Shown: positions 8,814-18,300 of the stretch, piece by piece | Layout of the letters: every line of letters starts with the position of its first letter | How positions within the stretch are numbered: position 1 is the first letter of the stretch | Source: an uncultured Bacteroidales bacterium | GTDB taxonomy: Bacteria; Bacteroidota; Bacteroidia; Bacteroidales; Paludibacteraceae | Assembly (NCBI GenBank): GCA_937911935.1 | Contig: CALDQH010000018.1 | Span: 1 to 28,682, forward strand | Direction of reading: 5' to 3' | DNA length: 28,682 bases | The notes under the pieces: generated by a model | What the model saw: the letters and a program-made list of their open reading frames with translations, nothing else | What the model was told of the DNA's origin: nothing | Databases searched by the model: none | Translations under genes and position numbers: made by a program

Positions 8814-9706
8814 GCTAATTTTTCTGCAATACGCAATTTTGCGCTTCTGCTTCGAGGATTGGTTTGTATCTCGTTCTCGTTTGGTATGATAACTTGTCTG
8901 TTGATTAGCTTAAACGGAGTTTGGGTTTTTCCGTAAAAGTCTTTTTCTACTTTGCCTTCGAAATTGCCCGATTTTAAAAAGTTTTTTACCAACCTGTCTT
9001 CTAACGAGTGGTAGGTAATAACGGCAATTCTGCCACCTGGTTTTAAAACTTGTAGAGCTCCTTGGAGCAACTCTTTAAGTGCGTCCATTTCGCCGTTTAC
9101 TTCGATTCTAAGTGCTTGAAACAAAGGTGCTAACTGCTTTTTGCTATCCCTTCCTAAACAGGGCTGCAAAAGGTTTACAAACTGAAAAATACCCGTAATG
9201 GGCTGAGATGCTCTTTCTTTGACAATCAGTTTGGCTATTTTGCGAGCTTGTGGTAATTCGCCGTAATAATAAAACACGTCTGCTAAAGCTTCTTCCGAAT
9301 ACGTGTTGAGAATCTTTTCGGCAGTTAGGGTGGCAGACTGATTCATGCGCATGTCTAATTTGCCATCAAAACGAAAAGAAAAACCCCTCTCAGCTTCGTC
9401 AAAGTGGTGTGAGGATACCCCTAAATCCGCCAAAATGCCATCTATGCCTTCGACGTTGTAGTAGCGCATAAAGTTGCAGATGTACCTAAAATTGGACCAA
9501 ACAAAGTGAAATCGATTGTCTGCTGGAATGTTTTGTTTGGTATCGGCATCTTGATCGAAACTATACAAGTTTCCGTGTTCGTCCAAGTGACGTAAAATTT
9601 CTTTGGAATGGCCACCGCCACCAAAGGTGACGTCCACGTATGTTCCGTTGGGCTTGATGGATAACCCTTGGATGCTTTCTTCTAATAAAACGGGCACGTG
9701 GTACAT
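8810..9706 (-). CDS. rsmH: RsmH (MraW), 16S rRNA m4C1402 methyltransferase
   Basis: This 298-residue S-adenosylmethionine-dependent enzyme carries out the N4-methylation of C1402 in 16S rRNA. The SAM-binding motif is VDVTFGGGGHS (24-34). Further family segments are GILADLGVSSHHFD (about 90-103), RGFSFR and the late motif ITYHSLEDRLVK. The N-terminus MYHVPVLLEE is the usual start of the family, so the ATG at 9706 is well supported. It overlaps the ftsL-like start region by 4 bases and lies 69 bases after mraZ, the standard mraZ-rsmH arrangement. Nothing unusual was seen. Confidence 0.97.
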   Translation of the reverse strand: MYHVPVLLEESIQGLSIKPNGTYVDVTFGGGGHSKEILRHLDEHGNLYSFDQDADTKQNIPADNRFHFVWSNFRYICNFMRYYNVEGIDGILADLGVSSHHFDEAERGFSFRFDGKLDMRMNQSATLTAEKILNTYSEEALADVFYYYGELPQARKIAKLIVKERASQPITGIFQFVNLLQPCLGRDSKKQLAPLFQALRIEVNGEMDALKELLQGALQVLKPGGRIAVITYHSLEDRLVKNFLKSGNFEGKVEKDFYGKTQTPFKLINRQVIIPNENEIQTNPRSRSAKLRIAEKLA

Positions 9707-9775
9707 ATACTAAAAACCTTGATTATATAGTTGCGAATAAAAATACGATAAACTATGTTTTAATTACGTTCGCAC

Positions 9776-10237
9776 TTATTTTTCGTTGCGCGAACGTGCA
9801 TTTTTCATCAGTTGCTCCATTTTGCTGGCAAAAGAAGAACTGTCCATGAAGGTATTTTCTACCTCTCCAGCTGCCCAAATTTCTATTTGAGTATCACGTC
9901 CGATAAAGCGGATGCAAGAGGTAGCTTCGATGGCAGAAAGATAACGTTTGGGGATGAGCATTCTGCCGTTTTCTTCTAACTCGATTCGCTCGGCTTCTGC
10001 TACAAATTGCCTAAAAATTTGATCTTCCTCTTTTACCCAGGGATTCAGCTGTTCACGTAGTTCTCCAATGGTATTTTCCCAGGCAGTTTCGGGGTAAAGA
10101 ATCAGGCAATTTTCAAAGATTCCTTTGCGCAAGTAGAATACCTTTTCGTCCGCTAATAGACGTCTAAAAATGGCAGGTAAAAAAGCCCTGCCTTTGGCGT
10201 CTATTTTGGCATCGATATTTCCGATTAGTGATGACAT
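9776..10237 (-). CDS. mraZ: MraZ, DNA-binding regulator of the dcw cluster
   Basis: This is a 153-residue protein with two SpoVT/AbrB-like halves. Each half has its conserved loop: DAKGRAFLP (13-21) and ENGRMLIP (89-96). The reading frame stays open upstream to 10327, but family members begin with a sequence like MSSLIGNIDAKID, so I place the start at ATG 10237-10235. The longer version would also run through the predicted promoter. MraZ binds short direct repeats upstream of its own gene and controls dcw transcription in the species studied. It leads the nine-gene cluster here. Confidence 0.95.
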   Translation of the reverse strand: MSSLIGNIDAKIDAKGRAFLPAIFRRLLADEKVFYLRKGIFENCLILYPETAWENTIGELREQLNPWVKEEDQIFRQFVAEAERIELEENGRMLIPKRYLSAIEATSCIRFIGRDTQIEIWAAGEVENTFMDSSSFASKMEQLMKNARSRNEK

Positions 10238-10259
10238 TTTCTGGTTCTTTTCTTTAGGG

Positions 10260-10290
10260 TAAAGATAGGGTAAAATGCGACACTTTGCAA
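10260..10290 (-). promoter_or_regulatory. Predicted promoter of the mraZ/dcw transcript
   Basis: On the minus strand, TTG (10290-10288) is followed after exactly 20 bases by TATCTTTA (10267-10260). This matches the Bacteroidota primary-sigma pattern of TTG at -33 and TAnnTTTG at -7, with one mismatch in the last base of the -7 box. Transcription would start about 15-20 bases before the mraZ ATG, which also argues against the longer mraZ frame. The spacer contains one of the 10-base-spaced GTG motifs described separately. Confidence 0.6.
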
Positions 10291-10313
10291 CTTTTTTAGA
10301 CACAAATCTCCAC
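10279..10313 (-). promoter_or_regulatory. Candidate MraZ operator: GTG motifs spaced 10 bases
   Basis: Reading the minus strand, GTGGA begins at 10313, GTGTC at 10303, a degenerate AAGTT at 10293 and GTGTC at 10283, so the boxes are exactly 10 bases apart. Known MraZ operators are direct repeats with about one helical turn of spacing just upstream of mraZ (TGGGN with 5-base spacers in E. coli). The position, overlapping the -33 element, fits autorepression. The boxes are short and one is poor, so this is a hypothesis. Confidence 0.35.
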
Positions 10314-10399
10314 AAACTTATTAACAAAGAGAAGGATTGTAGTTTGTCTTGCTTGCTTCGTTATTGTGTGTTTGTTGCATGGAAAATCCAAAGGGATAG

Positions 10400-10429
10400 T
10401 TGGATTTTTTGCTAAAAGTTGTATATTTG
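10400..10429 (+). promoter_or_regulatory. Predicted promoter of the glsA-glsB pair
   Basis: TTG (10400-10402), a 19-base spacer and a perfect TATATTTG (10422-10429) match the Bacteroidota TTG / TAnnTTTG consensus. The start codon follows 29 bases later. With the mraZ promoter on the other strand, this fills the 221-base divergent region between the two start codons. Confidence 0.75.
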
Positions 10430-10458
10430 CATGAATTTAGTCTAAAAAAAAGTTAGCA

Positions 10459-11256
10459 GTGGCACATATAGACATCAAAGGAGAATTGACCAAACGGATG
10501 AAAAAGAAGCCTAATTGGCTGATGGTCAAGGTTGCTCGTTGGTTTTTGATAGAAGATTGGATCAATGTTCACTTGGATCAGATAGGCGAGGTGTCCAATA
10601 TCGAATTTATGAAAGCGACATTGGATAATTTGCAAATCAACGTAGAGGTGAAAGGTGTCGAAAATTTACCATCGGCAGAATCGCCAACGATGTTTGTGTG
10701 TAATCACCCGTTAGGTGGAATGGACGTTTTGTCTGCGTGTAAAGCGGTAGAGCCGGCTTGCGGTAAAGGATTGTTGATACCTGCTAACGACTTGTTGATG
10801 CAATTGACCAATATTCGCGAAATGCTTATTCCCGTAAACAAAGTGGGTGGTCAAAGCAAAGACTTACTGCAAAAAATCAATCAGGCTTATGCTTCGGAAA
10901 AACAACTTATGTTTTTCCCTTCTGGAAAAGTGTCGCGCAAACATCCTGATGGTATTTACGATGATGAATGGAAAAAGAATTTTGTGGTAAAATCGGTCGA
11001 GTTTAAACGAAATGTGGTTCCGATTCGAATCGATGCCAAAAATTCTCCTTTCTTTTATCGATTGGCTAAGTGGCGTGCTAAATTAGGTATTAAACTGAAT
11101 ATAGAAATGTTGCTCTTGGTTCGTGAAACCCGCAAACAGCAGCATAAAACCATTACCGTTACCATTGGTAAACCTATACCATGGCAATCTTTTGATTCGA
11201 CCAAAACAGCCTATCAGTGGGCGCAAGAAGTAAGAAAACAAGTTTACGAGTTGTAA
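10459..11256 (+). CDS. glsA: PlsC-type O-acyltransferase, GlsA-like (glycine lipid synthesis)
   Basis: This is a 265-residue member of the lysophospholipid acyltransferase superfamily. The acyltransferase motif is NHPLGGMD (82-89), in which His83 and Asp89 are five residues apart instead of the usual four; this HX5D form occurs in the hemolysin-associated subfamily. A second motif, FPSGKVSRK (153-161), matches the FPEG region. No other in-frame ATG fits, so a GTG start at 10459 is used. The stop is 4 bases before an OlsB/GlsB-like gene. In Bacteroides thetaiotaomicron the equivalent pair makes glycine lipids, with GlsA adding the second, ester-linked acyl chain. The specific role is inferred from pairing and family; phosphatidic acid synthesis is the main alternative. 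Confidence 0.78.
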   Translation: MAHIDIKGELTKRMKKKPNWLMVKVARWFLIEDWINVHLDQIGEVSNIEFMKATLDNLQINVEVKGVENLPSAESPTMFVCNHPLGGMDVLSACKAVEPACGKGLLIPANDLLMQLTNIREMLIPVNKVGGQSKDLLQKINQAYASEKQLMFFPSGKVSRKHPDGIYDDEWKKNFVVKSVEFKRNVVPIRIDAKNSPFFYRLAKWRAKLGIKLNIEMLLLVRETRKQQHKTITVTIGKPIPWQSFDSTKTAYQWAQEVRKQVYEL

Positions 11257-11260
11257 AATT

Positions 11261-12208
11261 ATGGAACCGATAATAGAACCAGTTGACAGAGAATTGATTA
11301 AGGCGGAATTAACCCCTAATAAATTTCTGCGTCCTACCAATAAGGGTGGTAATTTAATCTACGTTACTACAGCCAAAGAATCGCCCAATGTTATGCTCGA
11401 AATTGCGCGATTGCGCGAGTTGGCATTTCGCATGGCAGGTGGTGGTAGTGGCAAATCGTACGACATGGACCAGTTTGATTTGATGGATCGCCCCTATAAG
11501 CAGTTGTTTGTCTGGGACCCTCAAAATGAGGAGATTATCGGTGGTTATCGTTATATATTGGGTAGGGATGTGGAATTCTTGCCCGATGGTCAGCCAAATC
11601 TGATTACTTCCGAAATGTATCGTTCTTCTGATAAGTTTATCAAGGAATATTTGCCAAATACATTGGAGTTGGGGCGTAGTTTTGTTCATCCCGATTATCA
11701 GGCATCGAAAATGGGGGCTAAAAGTTTGTTTTCGTTGGATAATTTGTGGGATGGTTTGGGCGCGCTAACCGTATTGATTCCTGATGCTAAATATTTGTAC
11801 GGAAAGGTAACGGTTTATCCGCATTACAATGCCACGGCACGCGATTTGATTTTTGGCTTTATCAATAAATATTTTCCTGATAATGAGGATTTAATATCTC
11901 CAATTGATCCGTTTAAAATTTCGTTTACGCCAGCGCAAATCGATGAAATTTTTACGGCAGAAACCTACAAAGAAAACTACAAAATACTCAACAAAGAGGT
12001 GCGTTCGTTAGGGGTTAATATTCCTCCTTTGGTGAATGCTTATATGGGACTTTCGCCCTGCATGCGTTCGTTTGGTTATGCGGTTTATCATGATTTTGGC
12101 AATTTGATAGAGATTGCTATTATGATACCGGTCGATCAAATTTACGAAGAGAAGTACACCCGTCATGTGGCAACTTTCTTGAATACACACGAGGCTCCTT
12201 GTGTGTAA
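11261..12208 (+). CDS. glsB: GNAT-fold N-acyltransferase, GlsB/OlsB-like (putative hemolysin family)
   Basis: This 315-residue soluble protein belongs to the family often labelled putative hemolysin, which includes the OlsB ornithine N-acyltransferase and the GlsB glycine N-acyltransferase. Visible family features are LRELAFRMAGGGSG (51-64), the central GNAT strand IIGGYRYILG (92-101) and LELGRSFVHPDYQ (135-147). It probably transfers a hydroxy-acyl chain to the amino group of glycine, and the neighbouring GlsA-like enzyme adds the second chain. It lies 4 bases after that gene and ends just before a hairpin terminator, so the two form a two-gene operon. No membrane segment is seen. The substrate amino acid is inferred from Bacteroidota precedent. 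Confidence 0.8.
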   Translation: MEPIIEPVDRELIKAELTPNKFLRPTNKGGNLIYVTTAKESPNVMLEIARLRELAFRMAGGGSGKSYDMDQFDLMDRPYKQLFVWDPQNEEIIGGYRYILGRDVEFLPDGQPNLITSEMYRSSDKFIKEYLPNTLELGRSFVHPDYQASKMGAKSLFSLDNLWDGLGALTVLIPDAKYLYGKVTVYPHYNATARDLIFGFINKYFPDNEDLISPIDPFKISFTPAQIDEIFTAETYKENYKILNKEVRSLGVNIPPLVNAYMGLSPCMRSFGYAVYHDFGNLIEIAIMIPVDQIYEEKYTRHVATFLNTHEAPCV

Positions 12209-12265
12209 TATCTACTCTTTTGGCTAAAAAATCTACACGTTAGCGGTAATTTTTTAACGTTCTTG

Positions 12266-12304
12266 CATCTTATTACAATAATAAGGTGTGATTTTTCGTT
12301 TTTT
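12266..12304 (+). terminator. Rho-independent terminator after glsB
   Basis: A perfect 7-base inverted repeat, CTTATTA (12269-12275) and TAATAAG (12279-12285), extends to 10 pairs with one G-U (12266-12288) around a CAA loop. T-rich sequence with runs of five and six T follows. The stem is AT-rich, so its efficiency is uncertain. It separates the acyltransferase pair from the giant gene. Confidence 0.5.
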
Positions 12305-12306
12305 AC

Positions 12307-12337
12307 TTGAAAAGTACGGTAAAAAAAGTTAAATTTG
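12307..12337 (+). promoter_or_regulatory. Predicted promoter of the SprB-like gene
   Basis: TTG (12307-12309), a 20-base spacer and a perfect TAAATTTG (12330-12337) match the Bacteroidota consensus. The ATG follows 23 bases later at 12361. This shows that the upstream TTG that could extend the giant reading frame is a promoter element, not a start codon. Confidence 0.75.
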
Positions 12338-12360
12338 CGTTCTTGACGTTAAGTGAAACT

Positions 12361-15300
12361 ATGAAAAAATTATCGATAAAAAAGTACGCTATTGTAGCGT
12401 CTGTGTTATTGGCGGCCTTGTCTGTGTCAGCCGATCCTACTGTTATCCCAACTTCCGAAACAGGAGGTAGCAATGATCCTACTGTTGTTCCAACTCTCGA
12501 TCCAGGAGATAGTGGAGATCCTGTTGTAACTGTCGAAAAACCTGTTCTCTCCACCGAGGGAGATGAATGCGATGCTGCTGTCGAGTTTCGTATCGAGAAT
12601 TACGATGCTTCTTTGCAATACAACCTGCCAGCAGGGTTTGAACGTGCGGATAATATTATTCGTCCGTCTGCACCTATGGTAGTAGGAACCACCTATGCCT
12701 TGCAGATTACGGCAACCGACCCTGTTGCCTTGGTTGAGTCGGAACCCAGCGATGAGGTGCAACGCATTTACTTGCTAAGACCCGTTCATCCCGTACTTAG
12801 CCAAAATCGTATTGCGAATGATCGTGTTGAGGTATCCATTCAGAATTACGATGCAACGGATGCTTACACCTACGTTTACAACGTGAATGGGGGAGCCGAT
12901 CAACCTTATACTGCTCCTTTTGCTGTTACTTTGCCTGCTGGTCAAACAAAGGCGACGGCGCTGTTTGGCGTGAATAAAATTTTGCGGGTTAATGGCCAGG
13001 AGTATTGCGCTGCAGGTTATGTAGATCAACCTATTGATTTGATTGCAGATCCTCAAACTCCTCAAATAACAACCCAATCGGGCTGTGGCAAGGCAGTTGT
13101 CTTTACGCTTGCCAACCCAGAGGCCGATTGTTCTTATGTTTGGACCGTAACCGAAAATGGCCTGAATGCCATGCAGGTGACACCTACTGCAGATCAATAT
13201 ACTGTGCAAAATCCTCGTGATGGGGCGGTTTATGAAATGACGGTAACGGCAACGCGTACATTAAATTCCTTGTCGGCAACGGCTACAGGAACAGCTTCGC
13301 AAACATACCAACAATTGCCAGCAGATTTGAGCAGTGTTTCGCACCGCGTTTGTCAACAAGCAGGTGCTACGTTGCAAGTGGAAACTTTGGTAACAGGAAC
13401 TACCAATGCCCTAAAATGGTTTGATGCGGCAGGTTCGCCTATTTTCCCACCTGTGGTAGATTTGTCTGTGGCTGATACGCATACTTTCTACGTAGTTCAA
13501 AAGGATAGCAAAGGATGTGAATCCGAAAACAGAGCCCTTGTTGAGGTAAAAGTAGTTGAGATACCCAAAGTGCAAATGCCTGCTGAATTGTGGGTATGCG
13601 CATCATCGACCAATACGCCGATTCAAGTACAAGCGCTTACCTCTGCTGCTGCTTCGTATGAATGGTCGGGCACTTACGTAAACTTTTTGAGTGATGCCCA
13701 TGTGGCGAATCCGATGTTTACACCTGTTAACGTAACCCAAGATACAGATTGTAACTACACTTTAACGGTTACCAGTCTCGAAAATAACCAATGTTCAACT
13801 CAATACACCTATACGGCACATGTATTGGAGCAACCTACCGTTAAGTTGGCGGGCATATCGGGTAATAGCATCGCTGCTTGTGTGGGCGAGTCGTTGACCT
13901 TGACCATCGAGAACCCAACTCCTGGTGTGGTGTATGAGTGGACCGATCCAGACGGGGTATTGTCGCAACTAACAGCTACTTCGTGGAAAATCAGCTCGTT
14001 ACAAGCTGCTACTAACTTACAAGTGCAAGCAAAACGTACAGCACAAGGTCAAACTTGTTTGTCAGATCCCTATTCGCTTGCCATTACGGTGGTAGAAGGA
14101 CCCTCGTTTGTGGCTACTACAGCACCTAACAATACCCTAACTGCATGCGAGGGCACCGTGCTTACCTTGGGTGGTGATAATCCAGATAGCCAATTTAGTT
14201 ATACTTGGACTCCTACCGTAGGTTTGTCGTCTGCTACCGAAGCGAAACCTACTGTAACAGTATCCAGCGAAATTACTTATATGCTTAGTGTAGGTTATAA
14301 AAATGGTCCTACTTGCCAATCGCAATCGTCGGTAACCATCAAACCCATAGCATTGCCTACCAAATTTCAATTAGCTCCCGAGGGTGCTACCGAATTTTGT
14401 AGTTTAAGCCCATCAACAGGTGTAAAACTATCGGGTTCAGAAAGCAATGTAATTTATTCGCTATACAATAACGGCACATTGGTAAGTTCGCAAAATGGTA
14501 CGGGTTTGCCTTTGCGTTGGGATATTCTTACCGAAGGTCGTTACACCGTGAAGGCAGAATTGAGCAATTCGGGTATTACTTGCCAACAAGATATGGATGG
14601 TGAGGTTGTATTTACGGCAAAACCATCGCCCGAAGCTACGTTGTCGTTGGCGGCAGGCGATGTGGCATGTCCCAATTCGACAGTATCAGTAGAGGTTAAA
14701 TTTACGGGAGCGGCTCCTTTCGAAGCTACGCTATGGCAAGATGGCAACCTTATCCCTATTCGCACCAATTCGGATACCTATGTACATCCACATGTTGTGT
14801 CGGGTTCTACTTCTTTCAAACTATTGGAAGTAAAGGATAATGTATGTAGTACGGTATATGCTGCTGGAACAGAACCTGTTTTGGATATTACGGCTCCCGA
14901 TGCCAGCTCGCTAAAAATTCATTCCGATAATCCCAATAATAAATTATGCCAGGGAGTCAAAGAATCGATTACCTTGAGTGTTCCTTTTGACGAAACCTTG
15001 TTCCCCAATTCGAGAATCGTCTGGGGTACAGGCGACGAAGGTAAAAGTTTGGTTGTGAATCCACAAAGTACAACCGAATATAAAGTATTCATCTATACCA
15101 ACAATAACCAATGTGTGTCGGAAGATGCAATTACCATTGTTGTGGTTGACAGTACGGAAATTACCATTGAAATGGATACTTTCTATTGCGAAAATGCTGG
15201 TTTGGCATCATTGAATGCCTATCCAGTGGGTGGTACTTTTGTTTCGGAAGATGGTTTAATTGTTAATACCAACGTATTAGACCCCTCCTTGGCTCCTGGA

Positions 15301-18300
15301 CCTGGTTCGTACATAATTTCGTACCAATATAGCAAAGACGGTTGTCCTTTCAAGAAAAACGATACCATTTATATTGGCAAAGAAATTGCCGATGTAAACT
15401 GGGGCGTTTATCCTGTGCACGAAGGTCCTATTGATCAAATTACTGATATTCAATTCTGTTTGCCCAATATTGATACCCAAAAAGAAGTTCTAAAACTACA
15501 AGGGTATCCTCCCGTAGAAAACGGCGTAAGATGGGAGTTGTATGCAAGAAACGGTTCGCAAGTAGTTACTTCCGATGCTGTATTGGAGCAAGATCCTAAC
15601 AGTCCTTGGTTGGCAACCCTAAAAAACATGACGGCGGGGTTAGTTTACGAGATTGCCTATTCTGTACCCGACCAATTTGGTTGTGTTACCAAGAAATCGC
15701 ACAAGGTGCAACTTAACCTAAATCCAACCTCTAGACCCGAGTCTGGTGGCTTGATAGTGATGAATAGAGCCGATGTAGTGACCAGTAATTTGTGTACAAC
15801 CGACAAGGTTGCTACGATCAAAACGGGTAATGTAATTCCTGTTAAAGCGGTTTCGTTCTCGGATTCCAGATTCTTGAACGACGCACCAGCCAGCGATTAT
15901 GCCAACGGTATTATACGCATCAACCCCAGTAGCGTGGGTATCGAAGGAACGTATAGTGCCATCTTTACTTACGAATATTCGGTAGGTTGTTCGTTTAGCG
16001 AACGTGTTGATTTCCACTTGGGTACGGCAACACAAATCCTTAACTTTAATTTGAAAAAGAGCTATTGCGTATACGACGAAAACGAGTACATCACCGTATC
16101 GACTGCTACACCAACCACAGGTGATATTTCTATCTTTAAAATAGAGGATGACGGAACCAAAACACATGTTGTAGGTCCTATCAACATGCTAAATAATCCT
16201 CAATTTACCCCAAGTGCTTATCTGCCAGGTAAATACCGTGTTATCTACGATTATATGGATGTTAACGGTACCTGTGTGGCTGCCGATAGCGTGGAAGTTA
16301 TGGTTTACGATCGTCCTGCCATTTCGTTCGACTTTGCTCAAGACTTCTGTATGGGCGAGGTGTTTGCCTTGAAAACGACTCCTACCAACGGAACCTGGAA
16401 ATTGAACAACGACGAACGTCATCCTGCCTTAATTAACGGTAGCATGTACACCCAACAGGCTGGTATCGGTCGTCATGAACTGGAATTTTCTACCACCGAC
16501 CCAGCAACAGGATGTGCGAATACGGAAATATACCCCATTGAGGTACACGGAACAGACCCCGTTCGAATCCTCAACTTAGAAGAAAGATATTGTTCGCCAC
16601 AAGGTATTGTAACCATTTCGGGTAGCCCTATTACCCCAGGTACCGGTGTATTTAGAGGTTGTGATCACCTTGACTTTATCACCAACTTGGGCAACAACCA
16701 AGCCAGCATCGACCTTTCGGAAGGTAACTACAATACAACCTATACGGTGTATTACGATTATACACAAGAGTTCCAACCCAGATCTGGTGGTGCTCCAATG
16801 TCTTGTACCTCTACGGCAGAACAAAATTTCTCGATTTTGGGCAAGGGCATCGACTTTAACGGTATCGAACACAACGCAATTATTTGTAGTTACGATCAAC
16901 CCATAGAACTGGCAGCTACCGAATCGCAAAATGTGACCTTTACATTTAACGGTGCTAACGCTACCGCTTTTGTTGACAATGGCGATGGAACTGCAGTTAT
17001 TTATCCCGAACAATTGCAAGAAGGTATTTATACCATAACCGCAGATTATCAGTTCATCGAAAATGGCGTGCTTATCTGTTCGAGCAGCAAGACCAAATCG
17101 TTTACAATCGTCAACATCGAAAAAGACATTGCCGTAGAATTGTTCTGCGACTTTAGCCACGATCCTGTAAACGGTAACAATGCAGTCCGTTTGTTAGAAT
17201 CAGAACCCGATATTAACTACCAACTTTGGGTAGGTGGTCAATTATTCGATACCCAAAAAGGGGATGGAAATAACTTGGAATTCCCACCCATTGCTATCGA
17301 AGGACCTGCTGAAATTATCATAAAAGGTACTTACGACGGTTGCTTGGTTACGTTGGACATGCCACAAGCTTTGTCGGTACAAAAACTAAGAAGTTCGTTG
17401 GAGTCTCAACATATTTCTTGTCATGGTGAGGTGGATGGATTGATTAAAGCAACCGTACAAGGTGGTGCGACTCCTTATCAACTCCAAGAATTTACCTTTA
17501 CCCCAGAGAACTCAACTACCAGTACTACTATTGCAAGTACACTGATTACCAACGGTGCCGCTGGTACCTATCAGTTCCTTGTAAAAGATAAATTGGGTTG
17601 TTCGCATAGCAGAACGGTGATCATCGAAGAGCCTACTGCGTTGGTGGCGCATTTGCAAGCAAAAGATGCCGATTGTGCGGGCGAAAGTACAGGCCAAGCT
17701 GTCCTTACGGTAACAGGTGGTTCTCCTACTTATAGTTACAAGTGGGTGAATAAGGAAAATCCATCGGATGTGCTATCCAGTACACACGTATTTGAAAATA
17801 TCGCGCAAGGTCAGTACACCTGGCAAGTAACCGACATAAGAGGTTGCGAGCTTTCTGACGACTTTACCATCTATGCGCCTGAGCAAGCGTTGCAACTAAC
17901 AGAAAATAATGCAGCGCACGTAGATGTTACCTTGACGGGTGCGGCAACGGGTATTATTGAGGTTGCGGCAACTGGTGGTACTCCTTTTGATGATGCCGCT
18001 ACACCTTATTATAAATATACATGGGTGGGTAATAGTTTCCCAACCAACTTAACAACCTTGGATGCTCGCCAAGAAAACCTATTGGCAGGTATTTACTACA
18101 TCACAGTAGAAGACAAACGCGGTTGTACCAAAACCATTAGTGTTACCATTACACAACCCGAAGTTATCAGCATTACACCCCAGGTAATCGATGTAGCTTG
18201 TAGAGGAGAAGAAACGGGTAGCATCTTGCTTACCATTACAGGTGGTAAATTACCTTATCGCCAAATGGAATGGTTCGACGAAGGTGGTAATTCTTTGTTG

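Noticed and set aside
9707..9775. A second promoter between mraZ and rsmH.
   Set aside because: The minus strand has only AT-rich TATTTTTA-like matches without a convincing TTG, so I do not support it.
10238..10327. A 30-residue N-terminal extension of MraZ.
   Set aside because: It runs through the predicted promoter and operator, and family members begin at the MSSLIGN-type start.
12307..12360. An upstream TTG start would add 18 residues to the giant protein.
   Set aside because: The TTG is the -33 element of a good promoter and the added residues would precede a clear signal peptide that starts at the ATG at 12361.
16576..17160. A 194-codon open frame antisense to the giant gene, with similar ones at 22573-23127 and 20878-21411.
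   Set aside because: They are shadows of the long coding frame, with no recognisable domains, promoters or ribosome-binding sites.
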